NCBI RefSeq assembly: GCF_002099195.1
Contig: NZ_NBYX01000007.1
Location: 1-64,000, forward strand
DNA length: 64,000 nucleotides
Direction: 5' to 3'
Source of the DNA: Burkholderia puraquae
GTDB taxonomy: Bacteria > Pseudomonadota > Gammaproteobacteria > Burkholderiales > Burkholderiaceae
Both the position numbers and the translations under genes were made by a program. Below are positions 41,658-50,370 of the stretch, one piece after another (position 1 is the first letter of the stretch; the number at the start of each line of letters is the position of its first letter). The notes below the pieces were generated by a model. The model ran no database searches. It worked only from the letters and a program-made list of their open reading frames with translations, and was not told the origin of the DNA.

Positions 41658-43154
41658 ATGCCCACCCTGGGACCCCTGACGCTCACCGAAGCCCGGAACG
41701 CGATCCTGCGCCGGGAATTTTCCTGTGTCGAATATGCGTACGCGTTGATCGAGCGGCACGCACGCTGGCGCTACCTGAACGGCTTTGCCTGCGTCGACGA
41801 TGCGCGGCTGCTTGCCGAAGCGGCCCGCTGCGACCGCGGCCTCGCGACGTCGGCCACCCCGCATGCGCTGCTGGGCCTGCCGATCGCGATCAAGGACAAC
41901 ATCGACACCGCCTGCATGCCGACCGGCAACGGCACGCTGGCGCTGCACAACCGCGTGCCGCCGCAGCATGCGCCGGTCGTGGCGCGGCTGCTGGCGCACG
42001 GGGCGCTGATCGCGGGCAAGGCGAACCTGCACGAGCTGGCATTCGGCGTATCGGGCAACAACCGCGTGACGGGTGCGGTACGCAACCCCTATGACTTCAA
42101 CCGGATTCCGGGCGGCAGCAGCAGCGGCTCGGGCGCGCTGGTCGGCGCGGGCGTGGTGCCCGCCGCGCTCGGGACGGACACCGGCGGCTCGGTCCGGATT
42201 CCGGCGGCGCTGTGCGGCGCCGTCGGCCTGCGGCCGACCGTGGGGCGCTACCCGTCGGGCGGCGTGGCACCCATTTCGCGCACGCGCGACACCGTCGGCC
42301 CGATCGCGCGGTCGGTCGAGGACATCGCGCTGCTCGACGCGATTCTGTCCGGCACCGGCACCGGCACCGGCACCGGCACCAGCGCGCCGGCGTCGATGCC
42401 GACGCGTCGCGCGACGCGCCCGGTGCGCCTGGCGGTCCCGCGCACGACGTTCTGGCGCGGCCTCGCGCCGGATGTCGACGCGGTCGCGAATGCCGCAGTG
42501 GCGAAGCTGGCGCAGGCGGGATTCGAGTGCGTCGATATCGACCTGAATGACTATCCGGGGTTCTTCGACGACGAGCCGGCCGTCATCGCGATGTTCGAAT
42601 TCCGTTCGTCGATGCACGCGTATCTGGTCGAGAACGGCTACGACCTGTCGGTCGACGACATCGTCGCGAACGTGGGGAGCCCGGACGTCGCGAAGATCGC
42701 CCGCCATATCACCGGCCCCGGCGGCATCGGTGAAGCGGCGTACCGCACCGCGCTCGACCGGCGTACGCGGTCGCGTGCCGCGTACCGGCAATGCCTCGCC
42801 GACAGCGGTGCCGATGCGCTGGTCTTTCCGACCACGATCGCCGCCGCATGCCCGATCCCGTCGGGCGACACGATGATGCTCAACGGCGAGACCGTTTCGG
42901 TGTTCTCGACCTACATCCGGAATACCGAGCCGGGCAGCAATGCCGGCGTACCGGGCATGACCGTCCCGGCCGGCCTGACGGCGGCCGGGCTGCCGGTCGG
43001 CCTCGCGCTGGATGGCGCGGCCGGCACCGATCGCGAACTCATCGCGGTCGCGCTGGAGGTCGAACGGGTGCTCGGCCGGCTGCCGGCGCCGGATGACGGA
43101 TATGGGGTGGAAGGCAGGCTGGGCGGTGACCCGGCCTTCGAGGGCGCATCGTGA
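41658..43154 (+). CDS. Amidase-signature hydrolase
   Basis: 498 residues. Ser-Ser-Lys catalytic set of the amidase family: Lys in LPIAIKDNID (about 77), the GGSSSGSGALVGAGVVPAALGTDTGGSVRIPAALCG core with the nucleophile Ser about 175, and C-terminal PGMTVPAGLTAAGLPVGL. Acts on an amide R-CO-NH2 or an aryl/allophanate-like substrate; the specific one cannot be told. Contains an in-frame (Gly-Thr)5 run at about residues 232-241. GAGGAACG ribosome site. Confidence 0.9.
   Translation: MPTLGPLTLTEARNAILRREFSCVEYAYALIERHARWRYLNGFACVDDARLLAEAARCDRGLATSATPHALLGLPIAIKDNIDTACMPTGNGTLALHNRVPPQHAPVVARLLAHGALIAGKANLHELAFGVSGNNRVTGAVRNPYDFNRIPGGSSSGSGALVGAGVVPAALGTDTGGSVRIPAALCGAVGLRPTVGRYPSGGVAPISRTRDTVGPIARSVEDIALLDAILSGTGTGTGTGTSAPASMPTRRATRPVRLAVPRTTFWRGLAPDVDAVANAAVAKLAQAGFECVDIDLNDYPGFFDDEPAVIAMFEFRSSMHAYLVENGYDLSVDDIVANVGSPDVAKIARHITGPGGIGEAAYRTALDRRTRSRAAYRQCLADSGADALVFPTTIAAACPIPSGDTMMLNGETVSVFSTYIRNTEPGSNAGVPGMTVPAGLTAAGLPVGLALDGAAGTDRELIAVALEVERVLGRLPAPDDGYGVEGRLGGDPAFEGAS
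42351..42380 (+). repeat. GGCACC x5 hexamer microsatellite inside the amidase gene
   Basis: Five perfect GGCACC units coding (Gly-Thr)5. Changes of copy number would add or remove two residues without a frameshift. It lies in a surface-type linker between the nucleophile region and the C-terminal half. Confidence 0.9.
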
Positions 43155-43162
43155 CGCCGTGA

Positions 43163-43186
43163 CGCCGCACCGGGGACGGTGCGGCG
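43163..43186 (+). terminator. Hairpin after the amidase gene
   Basis: CGCCGCACC-GGGGAC-GGTGCGGCG: 9-bp perfect stem starting 9 bp after the stop. No U run follows, so termination may be Rho-assisted. Confidence 0.45.
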
Positions 43187-43437
43187 GCTGAATCGCCGGA
43201 ACCGGCGGCGCTCGCGCCGAAACCGGCCGGCATGCATGGCCAGCGGATGGCCCTGACACCGAACCCTTGGCGTGCGCGACCCGGTGCGCACGCCTCGCTG
43301 CCGGGAATCCTGTCGGGGCCGCATGAGCTTGCACCGACAGCCGGTCTGATGAAGCGGCTTCGAAGCCGGCCGCCGGCCGCGCATGTCGCGAAACTTGCCC
43401 ACGAACCCTCTGGGCGAGGCATCAGGAAAACCCTGAC

Positions 43438-43462
43438 AGCGGCCCGCCGAGGCCGCTTTTTT
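43438..43462 (+). terminator. Intrinsic terminator
   Basis: AGCGGCC-CGCCGA-GGCCGCT followed by TTTTT: 7-bp G+C-rich stem and a U run, the best Rho-independent terminator in the window. A smaller hairpin (TCAGG/CCTGA) immediately precedes it. It lies 284 bp after the amidase stop, far for that gene's own terminator. Confidence 0.75.
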
Positions 43463-43613
43463 ACGTCGCTGCGCGTATGGCGACCGGTGCCGTTGCCGTC
43501 TGCGGCGGCCCGCATCGCGGGTGGCCGCTCGCCTAGATCCAGTATGGTTTAGAGACCGTATTACCTGTCATCGGAGGTATGGTTGGTCGCGAAATATCGC
43601 CGATATCTTCGAG

Positions 43614-43638
43614 TTTCAATACCTGACAGGTATTGAAA
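43614..43638. promoter_or_regulatory. BenM/CatM-type LysR box of the cat-ben operon
   Basis: Perfect inverted repeat with 10-bp arms (TTTCAATACC and GGTATTGAAA) and TGACA between. It contains ATAC-N7-GTAT, the consensus site of BenM and CatM, which activate benzoate/catechol genes with cis,cis-muconate. Its centre is about 65 bp upstream of the predicted start of transcription, the usual place for a LysR recognition site. Confidence 0.75.
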
Positions 43639-43654
43639 TGGTCGCCTAAAAGTA

Positions 43655-43685
43655 TTGGACGCTCGATCCGGCCGAGACGTATAAA
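43655..43685 (+). promoter_or_regulatory. Predicted catB promoter (-35/-10)
   Basis: -35 TTGGAC (43655-43660) and -10 TATAAA (43680-43685) with a 19-bp spacer. The long spacer and weak -35 fit an activator-dependent promoter. A partial half site (GTAT, 43652-43655) overlaps the -35 and could be the LysR activation site. Confidence 0.45.
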
Positions 43686-43719
43686 TCGCCTCAAGAACTT
43701 CACCCCCACCGCGTGCCCC

Positions 43720-44856
43720 ATGTCCTCCGTCACCCTCGAACGCATCGAAACCCGCCTCGTCGACCTGCCGACGATCCGCCCGCACAAGCTGTCGGTCGCC
43801 ACGATGCACGGCCAGACGCTGATGCTCGTGAAGGTGTTCTGCAGCGACGGCGTGACGGGCGTCGGCGAAGGCACGACGATCGCCGGCATGGCGTACGGCC
43901 CGGAAAGCCCCGAAGCGATGAAGCTCGCGATCGATACGTATCTCGCACCGGCGATCGTCGGCAAGGACGCGACGCGCATCCAGGCTCTGATGGCGTTCCT
44001 CGGCAAGCTCGCGAAGGTCAACCACTTCGCGAAGAGCGCACTCGAAACCGCGCTGCTCGACGCGCATGGCAAGCGGCTCGGCGTGCCGGTGAGCGAACTG
44101 CTCGGCGGCCGCCGCCGCGATCGCCTGCCGGTCGCGTGGACGCTGGCGTCCGGCGACACGGCCACCGACATCGCCGAAGCCGAGCGGATGCTCGACCTGC
44201 GCCGCCACAACGTGTTCAAGCTGAAGATCGGCGCGAAGGCACCCGAAGTCGATATCCGCCACGTGGCCGAGATCAAGAAGGCCGTCGGCGAGCGCGCATC
44301 GGTGCGTGTCGACGTGAACATGGCGTGGAGCGAAACGCAGGCCGCGCGCGCGATTCCGGCGCTGGCCGATGCCGGCTGCGAACTGGTCGAGCAGCCGGTG
44401 GCCTCGGCCGCGGCGCTGGCGCGCCTGATGCGCCGCTTTCCGGTCGCGCTGATGGCCGATGAAATTCTGCAGGGCCCCGACAGCGCATTCGACATCGCGA
44501 AGCATCACGGCGCGGACGTGTTCGCGATCAAGATCGAACAGAGCGGCGGCCTGTTTGCCGCGCAGCGCGTCGCCGCGATCGCGGACGCCGCCGGCATCGA
44601 GCTGTACGGCGGCACGATGCTCGAAGGCGCGTTCAGCACGGTGGCCTCCGCGCACCTGTTCGCAAGTTTCGCGAACCTGCAGTGGGGCACCGAACTGTTC
44701 GGGCCGCTGCTGATCACCGAAGAGATCCTGACGCAGCCGCTCGACTACAGCGACTTCGAACTGACCGTGCCGGACGGCCCCGGCCTCGGCATCGAACTCG
44801 ACGAGGACAAGGTCAGGCGTTTCACCCGCGACGGGCTGACGAAAGCCGCGCGATAA
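43720..44856 (+). CDS. catB: Muconate cycloisomerase
   Basis: 378 residues, enolase superfamily. Converts cis,cis-muconate to muconolactone. Family features: N-terminal capping domain with RPHKLSVATMHGQTL, the catalytic KLKIGAK (second Lys of K-x-K), metal ligands in RVDVNMAW (Asp), ELVEQPV (Glu) and LMADE (Asp), then the general acid region FAIKIEQSGG. The ATG at 43720 gives the family length; an ATG at 43633 would lie in the operator. First gene of the cat-ben transcript. Confidence 0.93.
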   Translation: MSSVTLERIETRLVDLPTIRPHKLSVATMHGQTLMLVKVFCSDGVTGVGEGTTIAGMAYGPESPEAMKLAIDTYLAPAIVGKDATRIQALMAFLGKLAKVNHFAKSALETALLDAHGKRLGVPVSELLGGRRRDRLPVAWTLASGDTATDIAEAERMLDLRRHNVFKLKIGAKAPEVDIRHVAEIKKAVGERASVRVDVNMAWSETQAARAIPALADAGCELVEQPVASAAALARLMRRFPVALMADEILQGPDSAFDIAKHHGADVFAIKIEQSGGLFAAQRVAAIADAAGIELYGGTMLEGAFSTVASAHLFASFANLQWGTELFGPLLITEEILTQPLDYSDFELTVPDGPGLGIELDEDKVRRFTRDGLTKAAR

Positions 44857-44908
44857 CCCTAGCCAGGCAAAGGCCGTCATTCCCCCCAATACACGTGGAG
44901 ACACCATC

Positions 44909-45853
44909 ATGAGCGTCAAAGTTTTCGATACCCGGGAAGTGCAGGATCTGCTGAAGGCCGCGTCGAACGCGGGCGCGAACGGCACGAAGGGCGGCAACGC
45001 GCGTACGCAGCAGGTCGTGCTGCGGCTGCTCGGCGACCTGTTCAAGGCGATCGACGATCTCGACATCACGCCCGACGAAGTGTGGGCCGGCGTCAACTAC
45101 CTGAACAAGCTCGGCCAAGACGGCGAAGCGGCGCTGCTCGCGGCCGGCCTCGGCCTCGAGAAGTATCTCGACATCCGGATGGATGCCGCGGACAAGGCGG
45201 TCGGCCTCGACGGCGGCACGCCGCGCACGATCGAAGGGCCGCTGTATGTGGCCGGCGCACCGGTGCGCGACGGCGTGTCGAAGATCGACCTCGACCCGGA
45301 CGACGGCGCGGGCCCGCTCGTGATCCACGGTACGGTGACGGGCCTCGACGGCAAGCCGGTCGCGGGCGCGCTGGTCGAATGCTGGCACGCGAACTCGCAC
45401 GGCTTCTATTCGCACTTCGACCCGACCGGCAAGCAGAGCGATTTCAACCTGCGCGGCGCGGTGAAGACGGGCGCCGACGGCAAGTACGAATTCCGCACGC
45501 TGATGCCGGTCGGCTACGGCTGCCCGCCGCAGGGCGCGACGCAGCAGTTGCTGAACGGCCTCGGCCGCCACGGCAACCGCCCGGCGCACGTGCACTTCTT
45601 CGTGACCGGCGACGGCCACCGCAAGCTGACGACGCAGTTCAACATCGACGGCGACCCGCTGATCTGGGACGACTTCGCGTATGCGACGCGCGAGGAGCTG
45701 ATTCCGCCCGTCACCGCGAAGACCGGCGGCGCCGCGCTCGGGCTGAAGGCCGATGCGTACCAGGACATCGAGTTCAACTTCGTCCTGACGCCGCGCGTCG
45801 AGGGCAAGGACAACCAGATCGTCGAACGCCTGCGCGCTTCCGCCACGGCATAA
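44909..45853 (+). CDS. catA: Catechol 1,2-dioxygenase
   Basis: 314 residues, intradiol ring-cleavage enzyme with non-haem Fe(III). Cleaves catechol to cis,cis-muconate. Iron ligands are visible as Tyr in HGFYSHFDP, Tyr in MPVGYGCPP and two His in [10 protein letters not shown]. The N-terminal helical linker typical of dimeric CatA ([15 protein letters not shown]) is present. GTGGAG ribosome site, 52 bp after catB. catC (muconolactone isomerase), often next to it, is absent. Confidence 0.96.
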   Translation: MSVKVFDTREVQDLLKAASNAGANGTKGGNARTQQVVLRLLGDLFKAIDDLDITPDEVWAGVNYLNKLGQDGEAALLAAGLGLEKYLDIRMDAADKAVGLDGGTPRTIEGPLYVAGAPVRDGVSKIDLDPDDGAGPLVIHGTVTGLDGKPVAGALVECWHANSHGFYSHFDPTGKQSDFNLRGAVKTGADGKYEFRTLMPVGYGCPPQGATQQLLNGLGRHGNRPAHVHFFVTGDGHRKLTTQFNIDGDPLIWDDFAYATREELIPPVTAKTGGAALGLKADAYQDIEFNFVLTPRVEGKDNQIVERLRASATA

Positions 45854-45966
45854 CCGCCCGCCGGCGCGGCGCGGATGCGCCGCCGCCGGCCGGGTTTCCG
45901 CGAGATTCAACCGATACCGATGCGAGCGTGCTTGCAGGACGCGGCACGCGCATGGGAGGAGCCAAC

Positions 45967-47325
45967 ATGTCCGCCACGATCGACCAAGCCAACGACCTGG
46001 ATCACCTGCTCGCCACCGCCGTGCAGGACGACAGGGAGGCCGGCGTATTCCGCTGCCGCCGCGACATCTTCACGAACGCCGAGCTGTACGAGCTCGAGAT
46101 GAAGCACATCTTCGAGCGCAACTGGGTATACCTGGCGCACGAAAGCCAGATCCCGAACAACAACGATTACTACACGACGTGGATCGGCCGCCAGCCGATC
46201 GTGATCACGCGCGACAAGACCGGCGAGCTGCATGCGGTGATCAATGCCTGCGCACACAAGGGCGCGATGCTGTGCCGCCGCAAGCACGGCAACAAGGGCA
46301 GCTTCACGTGCCCGTTCCACGGCTGGACCTTCTCGAACACCGGCAAGCTGCTGAAGGTGAAGGACGAGAAGACGACCGAGTATCCGGTGCAGTTCAACAC
46401 GCACGGCTCGCACGACCTGAAGAAGGTCGCGCGTTTCCAGAGCTATCGCGGCTTCCTGTTCGGCAGCCTCAGCGCCGACGTGCTGCCGCTCGAGGACTAC
46501 CTCGGCGAGGCGCGCGTGATCATCGACCAGATCGTCGACCAGGCGCCGAACGGGCTCGAAGTGCTGCGCGGCAACTCGTCCTACATCTACGAAGGCAACT
46601 GGAAGATGCAGATGGAGAACGGCTGCGACGGCTACCACGTCAGCACCGTGCACTGGAACTACGCGGCGACCATGGGCCGCCGCAAGGAGGACGGCACCAA
46701 GGCCGTCGACGCGAACAGCTGGAGCAAGTCAGTCGCGGGCGTGTACGGCTTCGACAACGGCCACATCCTGCTGTGGACGCAGACGATGAACCCGGAAGTG
46801 CGGCCGGTGTACCAGCACCGTGACGAGATCAAGGCGCGCGTCGGCAACGTGCAGGCCGACTTCATCGTCAACCAGACGCGCAACCTGTGCGTGTACCCGA
46901 ACGTGTTCCTGATGGACCAGTTCAGCACGCAGATCCGCGTGGTGCGGCCGCTCGGCGTCGACAAGACGGAAGTCACGATCTTCTGCTTCGCGCCGAAGAG
47001 CGAAAGCGAGGCCGATCGCACGGTGCGGATCCGCCAGTACGAGGACTTCTTCAACGTGACGGGCATGGGCACGGCCGACGATCTCGAAGAGTTTCGCGCA
47101 TGCCAGGCCGGCTATGCGGGCATCACGGCGATGTGGAACGACCTGTCGCGCGGCGCGCCGCTGTGGGTCGACGGGCCCGACGAGAACGCAAAGAAGATGG
47201 GGCTGAACCCGCGCATTTCCGGCGAGCGCAGCGAGGACGAAGGGCTGTTCGTGTGCCAGCACGAACACTGGGTGCAGGTGATGCGCGATGCGCTGAAGAA
47301 GGAACGCGGGGAGGTGGCAGCATGA
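45967..47325 (+). CDS. benA: Benzoate 1,2-dioxygenase, large (alpha) subunit
   Basis: 452 residues. Rieske [2Fe-2S] site C-x-H (CAHKGAML) and C-x2-H (CPFHGWTF), then the mononuclear iron centre in [15 protein letters not shown] and the downstream Asp. Adds O2 to benzoate to give the 1,2-cis-diol. The high similarity over the segments [13 protein letters not shown] and [16 protein letters not shown] supports BenA/XylX; an anthranilate-type oxygenase is the closest alternative. GGAGGAG site; 113 bp after catA. Confidence 0.94.
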   Translation: MSATIDQANDLDHLLATAVQDDREAGVFRCRRDIFTNAELYELEMKHIFERNWVYLAHESQIPNNNDYYTTWIGRQPIVITRDKTGELHAVINACAHKGAMLCRRKHGNKGSFTCPFHGWTFSNTGKLLKVKDEKTTEYPVQFNTHGSHDLKKVARFQSYRGFLFGSLSADVLPLEDYLGEARVIIDQIVDQAPNGLEVLRGNSSYIYEGNWKMQMENGCDGYHVSTVHWNYAATMGRRKEDGTKAVDANSWSKSVAGVYGFDNGHILLWTQTMNPEVRPVYQHRDEIKARVGNVQADFIVNQTRNLCVYPNVFLMDQFSTQIRVVRPLGVDKTEVTIFCFAPKSESEADRTVRIRQYEDFFNVTGMGTADDLEEFRACQAGYAGITAMWNDLSRGAPLWVDGPDENAKKMGLNPRISGERSEDEGLFVCQHEHWVQVMRDALKKERGEVAA

Positions 47326-47810
47326 GCTTCGATCACCGGAACATTTGCGCGGCGCTGTATCGCGAAGCGCGCCTGCTCGACGATCGCCAGTGGGACGAGT
47401 GGCTGACCTGCTACACGGAGGACGTCACGTACTGGATGCCCGCGTGGGATGACGACGACCGGCCAACCGACGATCCGCAAAGCCAGATCTCGCTGATGTA
47501 CTACGCGGATCGCGGCGGCCTCGAGGATCGCGTGTTCCGGATCAAGACCGAGCGCAGCGGCGCATCGACACCCGAGCCGCGCACCAGCCACAACGTGACG
47601 AACGTCGAGGTGCTGGCCGAACGCGACGACGAGGTGGACGTGCGCTACAACTTTCACACGCTGAACCACCGCTACCGCGTGACCGATCACTTCTTCGGCA
47701 CGATGTTCGTCACGTTGCGCCGGGCGGGCGATGAACTGCTGATCTCGTACAAGAAGATCGTGCTGAAGAACGACTATATCCGGCAGGTGCTCGACGTGTA
47801 CCACGTCTGA
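47322..47810 (+). CDS. benB: Benzoate 1,2-dioxygenase, small (beta) subunit
   Basis: 162 residues, NTF2-like fold of aromatic-ring dioxygenase beta subunits ([32 protein letters not shown] near the N terminus; [23 protein letters not shown] at the end). Structural partner of BenA in an alpha3beta3 complex. ATG overlaps the benA stop by 4 bp with GGGGAGG upstream. Confidence 0.94.
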   Translation: MSFDHRNICAALYREARLLDDRQWDEWLTCYTEDVTYWMPAWDDDDRPTDDPQSQISLMYYADRGGLEDRVFRIKTERSGASTPEPRTSHNVTNVEVLAERDDEVDVRYNFHTLNHRYRVTDHFFGTMFVTLRRAGDELLISYKKIVLKNDYIRQVLDVYHV

Positions 47811-47855
47811 CGCCCGTTGTTCCGTCATGAAAGGAAAGGAAGTGGAGGCGACGCC

Positions 47856-48878
47856 ATGTCCAGCTACAAGATTGCACTGAATTTCGAGGACGGGGTAACC
47901 CGCTTCATCGACTGCAAGGCCGGCGAGAAGGTTCTCGACGCGGCCTTCCGCGCGAAGATCAACCTGCCGATGGATTGCTCCGACGGCGTGTGCGGCACCT
48001 GCAAGTGCCGCGCCGAAAGCGGCAATTACGACCTCGGCGACGACTACATCGACGACGCGCTCACCGAAGACGAAAAGGACGGCGGCCTCGTGCTGACCTG
48101 CCAGATGGTGCCGCAAAGCGATTGCGTGATCGCGGTGCCGACGTCGTCGGTCGCGTGCAAGACCGGTCACAGCGCGTTTGCCGCGACCGTGACGCGGGTC
48201 GCGCCGCACAACGACGCGGCGATCGTGCTCGAACTCGACGTCAGCGCGGCCGCGCCGGTGTTCCTGCCGGGCCAGTACGTGAACATCGGCGTGCCGGGCA
48301 GCGGCCAGCACCGGTCGTACTCGTTCTCGTCCGCGCCGGGCGATACGAAGGTCGGATTCCTGATCAAGAAGATTCCCGGCGGCGTGATGAGCACGTGGCT
48401 CGAATCGGCGCAGCCCGGCGACACGCTGGAACTGCACGGGCCGCTCGGCAGCTTCTACCTGCGCGACGTGCAGCGGCCGCTGCTGTTCCTCGCGGGCGGC
48501 ACCGGGCTTGCGCCGTTCCTGTCGATGCTCGAGGTGCTGGCGCGCAGCCGCTCGCAGCAGAAGGTGCACCTGATCTACGGCGTGACGCGCGATCTCGACC
48601 TCGTGCTGGTCGAAGCGATCGAAGCCTACGCGGCGAAGCTGCCGAACTTCAGCTTTGCGACGGTCGTCGCGGACGCTGCGTCGAGCCATGCGCGCAAGGG
48701 CTGGGTCACGCAGCACATCCCGGCCGATGCGCTGAACGACGGCGACGTGGACGTCTACCTGTGCGGGCCGCCGCCGATGGTCGACGCGGTGCGCAAGTAC
48801 TTCGACGACGAGGGCGTGAAGCCGAACAGCTTCCACTACGAGAAGTTCACCCCCAACGTCACGGCAAAGGCGGCATGA
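47856..48878 (+). CDS. benC: Benzoate 1,2-dioxygenase electron-transfer component (reductase)
   Basis: 340 residues. N-terminal plant-type [2Fe-2S] ferredoxin (CSDGVCGTCKCRAESG ... LTCQMVPQSD), then FAD domain (RSYSFSSAPGD) and NADH domain (LLFLAGGTGLAPFLSML, YLCGPPPMVDAV). Passes electrons from NADH to BenA. ATG at 47856 with GGAGGCG; a frame from 47817 has a short non-family leader. Confidence 0.95.
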   Translation: MSSYKIALNFEDGVTRFIDCKAGEKVLDAAFRAKINLPMDCSDGVCGTCKCRAESGNYDLGDDYIDDALTEDEKDGGLVLTCQMVPQSDCVIAVPTSSVACKTGHSAFAATVTRVAPHNDAAIVLELDVSAAAPVFLPGQYVNIGVPGSGQHRSYSFSSAPGDTKVGFLIKKIPGGVMSTWLESAQPGDTLELHGPLGSFYLRDVQRPLLFLAGGTGLAPFLSMLEVLARSRSQQKVHLIYGVTRDLDLVLVEAIEAYAAKLPNFSFATVVADAASSHARKGWVTQHIPADALNDGDVDVYLCGPPPMVDAVRKYFDDEGVKPNSFHYEKFTPNVTAKAA

Positions 48879-49651
48879 CCATGCAACGATTCTCTGGCAA
48901 GGTCATCGTTGTCACGGGCGCCGCACAGGGCATCGGCCGCGGCGTCGCGCTGCGCGCGGCGGCCGAAGGCGGCAGGGTACTGTTCGTCGATCGCGCGGAT
49001 TTCGTCGCCGAAGTCGCCGCCGAAGCGACCGGTTGCGAGACGGCCGGATTCGTCGCCGATCTCGAAACGTACGACGGTGCGCACGCGGCGATCGCGCACG
49101 CGGTGCAGACGTTCGGCGGCATCGACATCCTGATCAACGGCGTCGGCGGTGCGATTCGCATGCGCCCGTTCGCCGAATTCGAGCCGGCGCAGATCGATGC
49201 GGAAATCCGCCGCTCGCTGATGCCGACGCTCTATACCTGTCACGCGGTGCTGCCGCACCTGCTCGCACGCGGCGGCGGCACGATCGTCAACATCTCGTCG
49301 AACGCGACGCGCGGTATCCGCCGCGTGCCGTATTCGGCGGCGAAAGGTGGCGTCAATGCGCTGACGGCAGCGCTTGCGATGGAATACGCGGAGCACAACA
49401 TCCGTGTCGTAGCCACCGCGCCGGGCGGCACCAGCGCGCCGCCGCGCCGCGTGCCGCGCAATGCAGCCGGCGACAGCGAACAGGAACAGGCATGGATGGG
49501 CGAGGCCGTGCGCCAGGTCACGGAATCGACGTTCTTCAAACGCTACGGCAGCCTCGACGAACAGATCGCGCCGATCCTGTTCCTCGCGTCCGACGACGCG
49601 AGCTACATCACCGGCACGGTGCTGCCGGTCGCGGGCGGCGATACGGGTTGA
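48875..49651 (+). CDS. benD: 1,6-dihydroxycyclohexa-2,4-diene-1-carboxylate dehydrogenase
   Basis: 258 residues, SDR. Oxidises and decarboxylates the benzoate diol to catechol. TGAAQGIGRGVALRAA (NAD binding), NGVGG in place of NNAG, SSNATRGIRRVPYSAAKGG with the Tyr/Lys pair, and ASYITGTVLPVAGGDTG. The ATG at 48875 overlaps the benC stop by 4 bp; a second ATG follows 6 bp later. Confidence 0.94.
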   Translation: MTMQRFSGKVIVVTGAAQGIGRGVALRAAAEGGRVLFVDRADFVAEVAAEATGCETAGFVADLETYDGAHAAIAHAVQTFGGIDILINGVGGAIRMRPFAEFEPAQIDAEIRRSLMPTLYTCHAVLPHLLARGGGTIVNISSNATRGIRRVPYSAAKGGVNALTAALAMEYAEHNIRVVATAPGGTSAPPRRVPRNAAGDSEQEQAWMGEAVRQVTESTFFKRYGSLDEQIAPILFLASDDASYITGTVLPVAGGDTG

Positions 49652-49740
49652 GCGGCGCGTCGTGACGTCGCTTGCAAGTGTTCAACGTGTTCATCGACAA
49701 CCAACCGGCCGGCGCGACGACGCCGGCCACGGAGCCCCCC

Positions 49741-50139
49741 ATGCGTGATCGCAAAGCCATCGTTCCGGCGGGAATGGAAGCCGTGTACGAGAAGATCGGC
49801 TACGCGCCCGGCCTGAAGGTCGGCGATACGCTGTACGTATCCGGCCAGATCGGCCGCGATGCGGCGATGCAGCTCGTCGAAGGCCGTGAAGCACAGATCG
49901 TGCAGGCGTTCGAGAATTTGAAGCAGGTGCTGGAGGCCGCCGGCGCATCGTTCGACGACGTGGTCGACCTGACGACCTTCCATACCGACATGCGCGACCT
50001 GCCGTTGTTCATGCAGGTGCGCGACCGCTACCTCGCCGCGCACCCGAAGCCGGCGTGGACGGCCGTCGGTGCGCACATGCTGGGCGGCGCGCCCGGCTAT
50101 ATCGTCGAGATCAAGGCGGTGGCCGTGTTGCCGGCTTGA
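49741..50139 (+). CDS. RidA-family (YjgF/YER057c) protein
   Basis: 132 residues. Trimeric RidA fold; DTLYVSGQIGRDAAM, QAFENLKQVLEAAGASFDDVVDLTTF and the Arg/Glu positions in the C-terminal PAWTAVGAHMLGGAPGYIVEIKAVAVLP. RidA itself deaminates reactive enamines/imines; this member lacks the usual Arg105-x-x-V-E-V arrangement in part, so a different imine or hydrolase role is possible. GGAG site; 90 bp downstream of benD, perhaps read with it. Confidence 0.85.
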   Translation: MRDRKAIVPAGMEAVYEKIGYAPGLKVGDTLYVSGQIGRDAAMQLVEGREAQIVQAFENLKQVLEAAGASFDDVVDLTTFHTDMRDLPLFMQVRDRYLAAHPKPAWTAVGAHMLGGAPGYIVEIKAVAVLPA

Positions 50140-50370
50140 TTCGCGTTGACGAGAGGCCGGCGCGAGGAGCCGCAGTCCATGCATCGAACCGGCTTGTCGC
50201 GTGCTTGAAACGAGCGAGAGCCTTCGCGATACACCGCGCCATCCTGACGAATGGCTTTCTCGCGACCGTTGGCGTGAATCGTTGCGCCGCGGTCAGCGAC
50301 AAGTCGGGCGAGTTCGTTTATGGTGCGAGGGAACGCAGCGTCGTTTCTTTCCTTCCGTCGAGAATCCGCG

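Larger units (their letters stand above)
43155..43719. other. Gene-free stretch between amidase and catB
   Basis: 565 bp without a convincing frame. It contains the amidase hairpin, a 270-bp segment of unknown content that ends in an intrinsic terminator (43438-43462), and then the AT-richer catB control region with a BenM/CatM box and a -35/-10 pair. The middle segment could encode a small RNA, but no promoter was recognised for it. Confidence 0.5.

Noticed and set aside
42351-42380. GGCACC repeats as a phase-variation switch
   Set aside because: The unit is six bases, so slippage cannot change the frame; at most it changes linker length.
48875-50139. RidA-family protein as a missing CatC (muconolactone isomerase)
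   Set aside because: Length and fold motifs are RidA-type (SGQIG, trimer Arg region) and not the 90-residue ferredoxin-like CatC; only its position next to benD suggested it.
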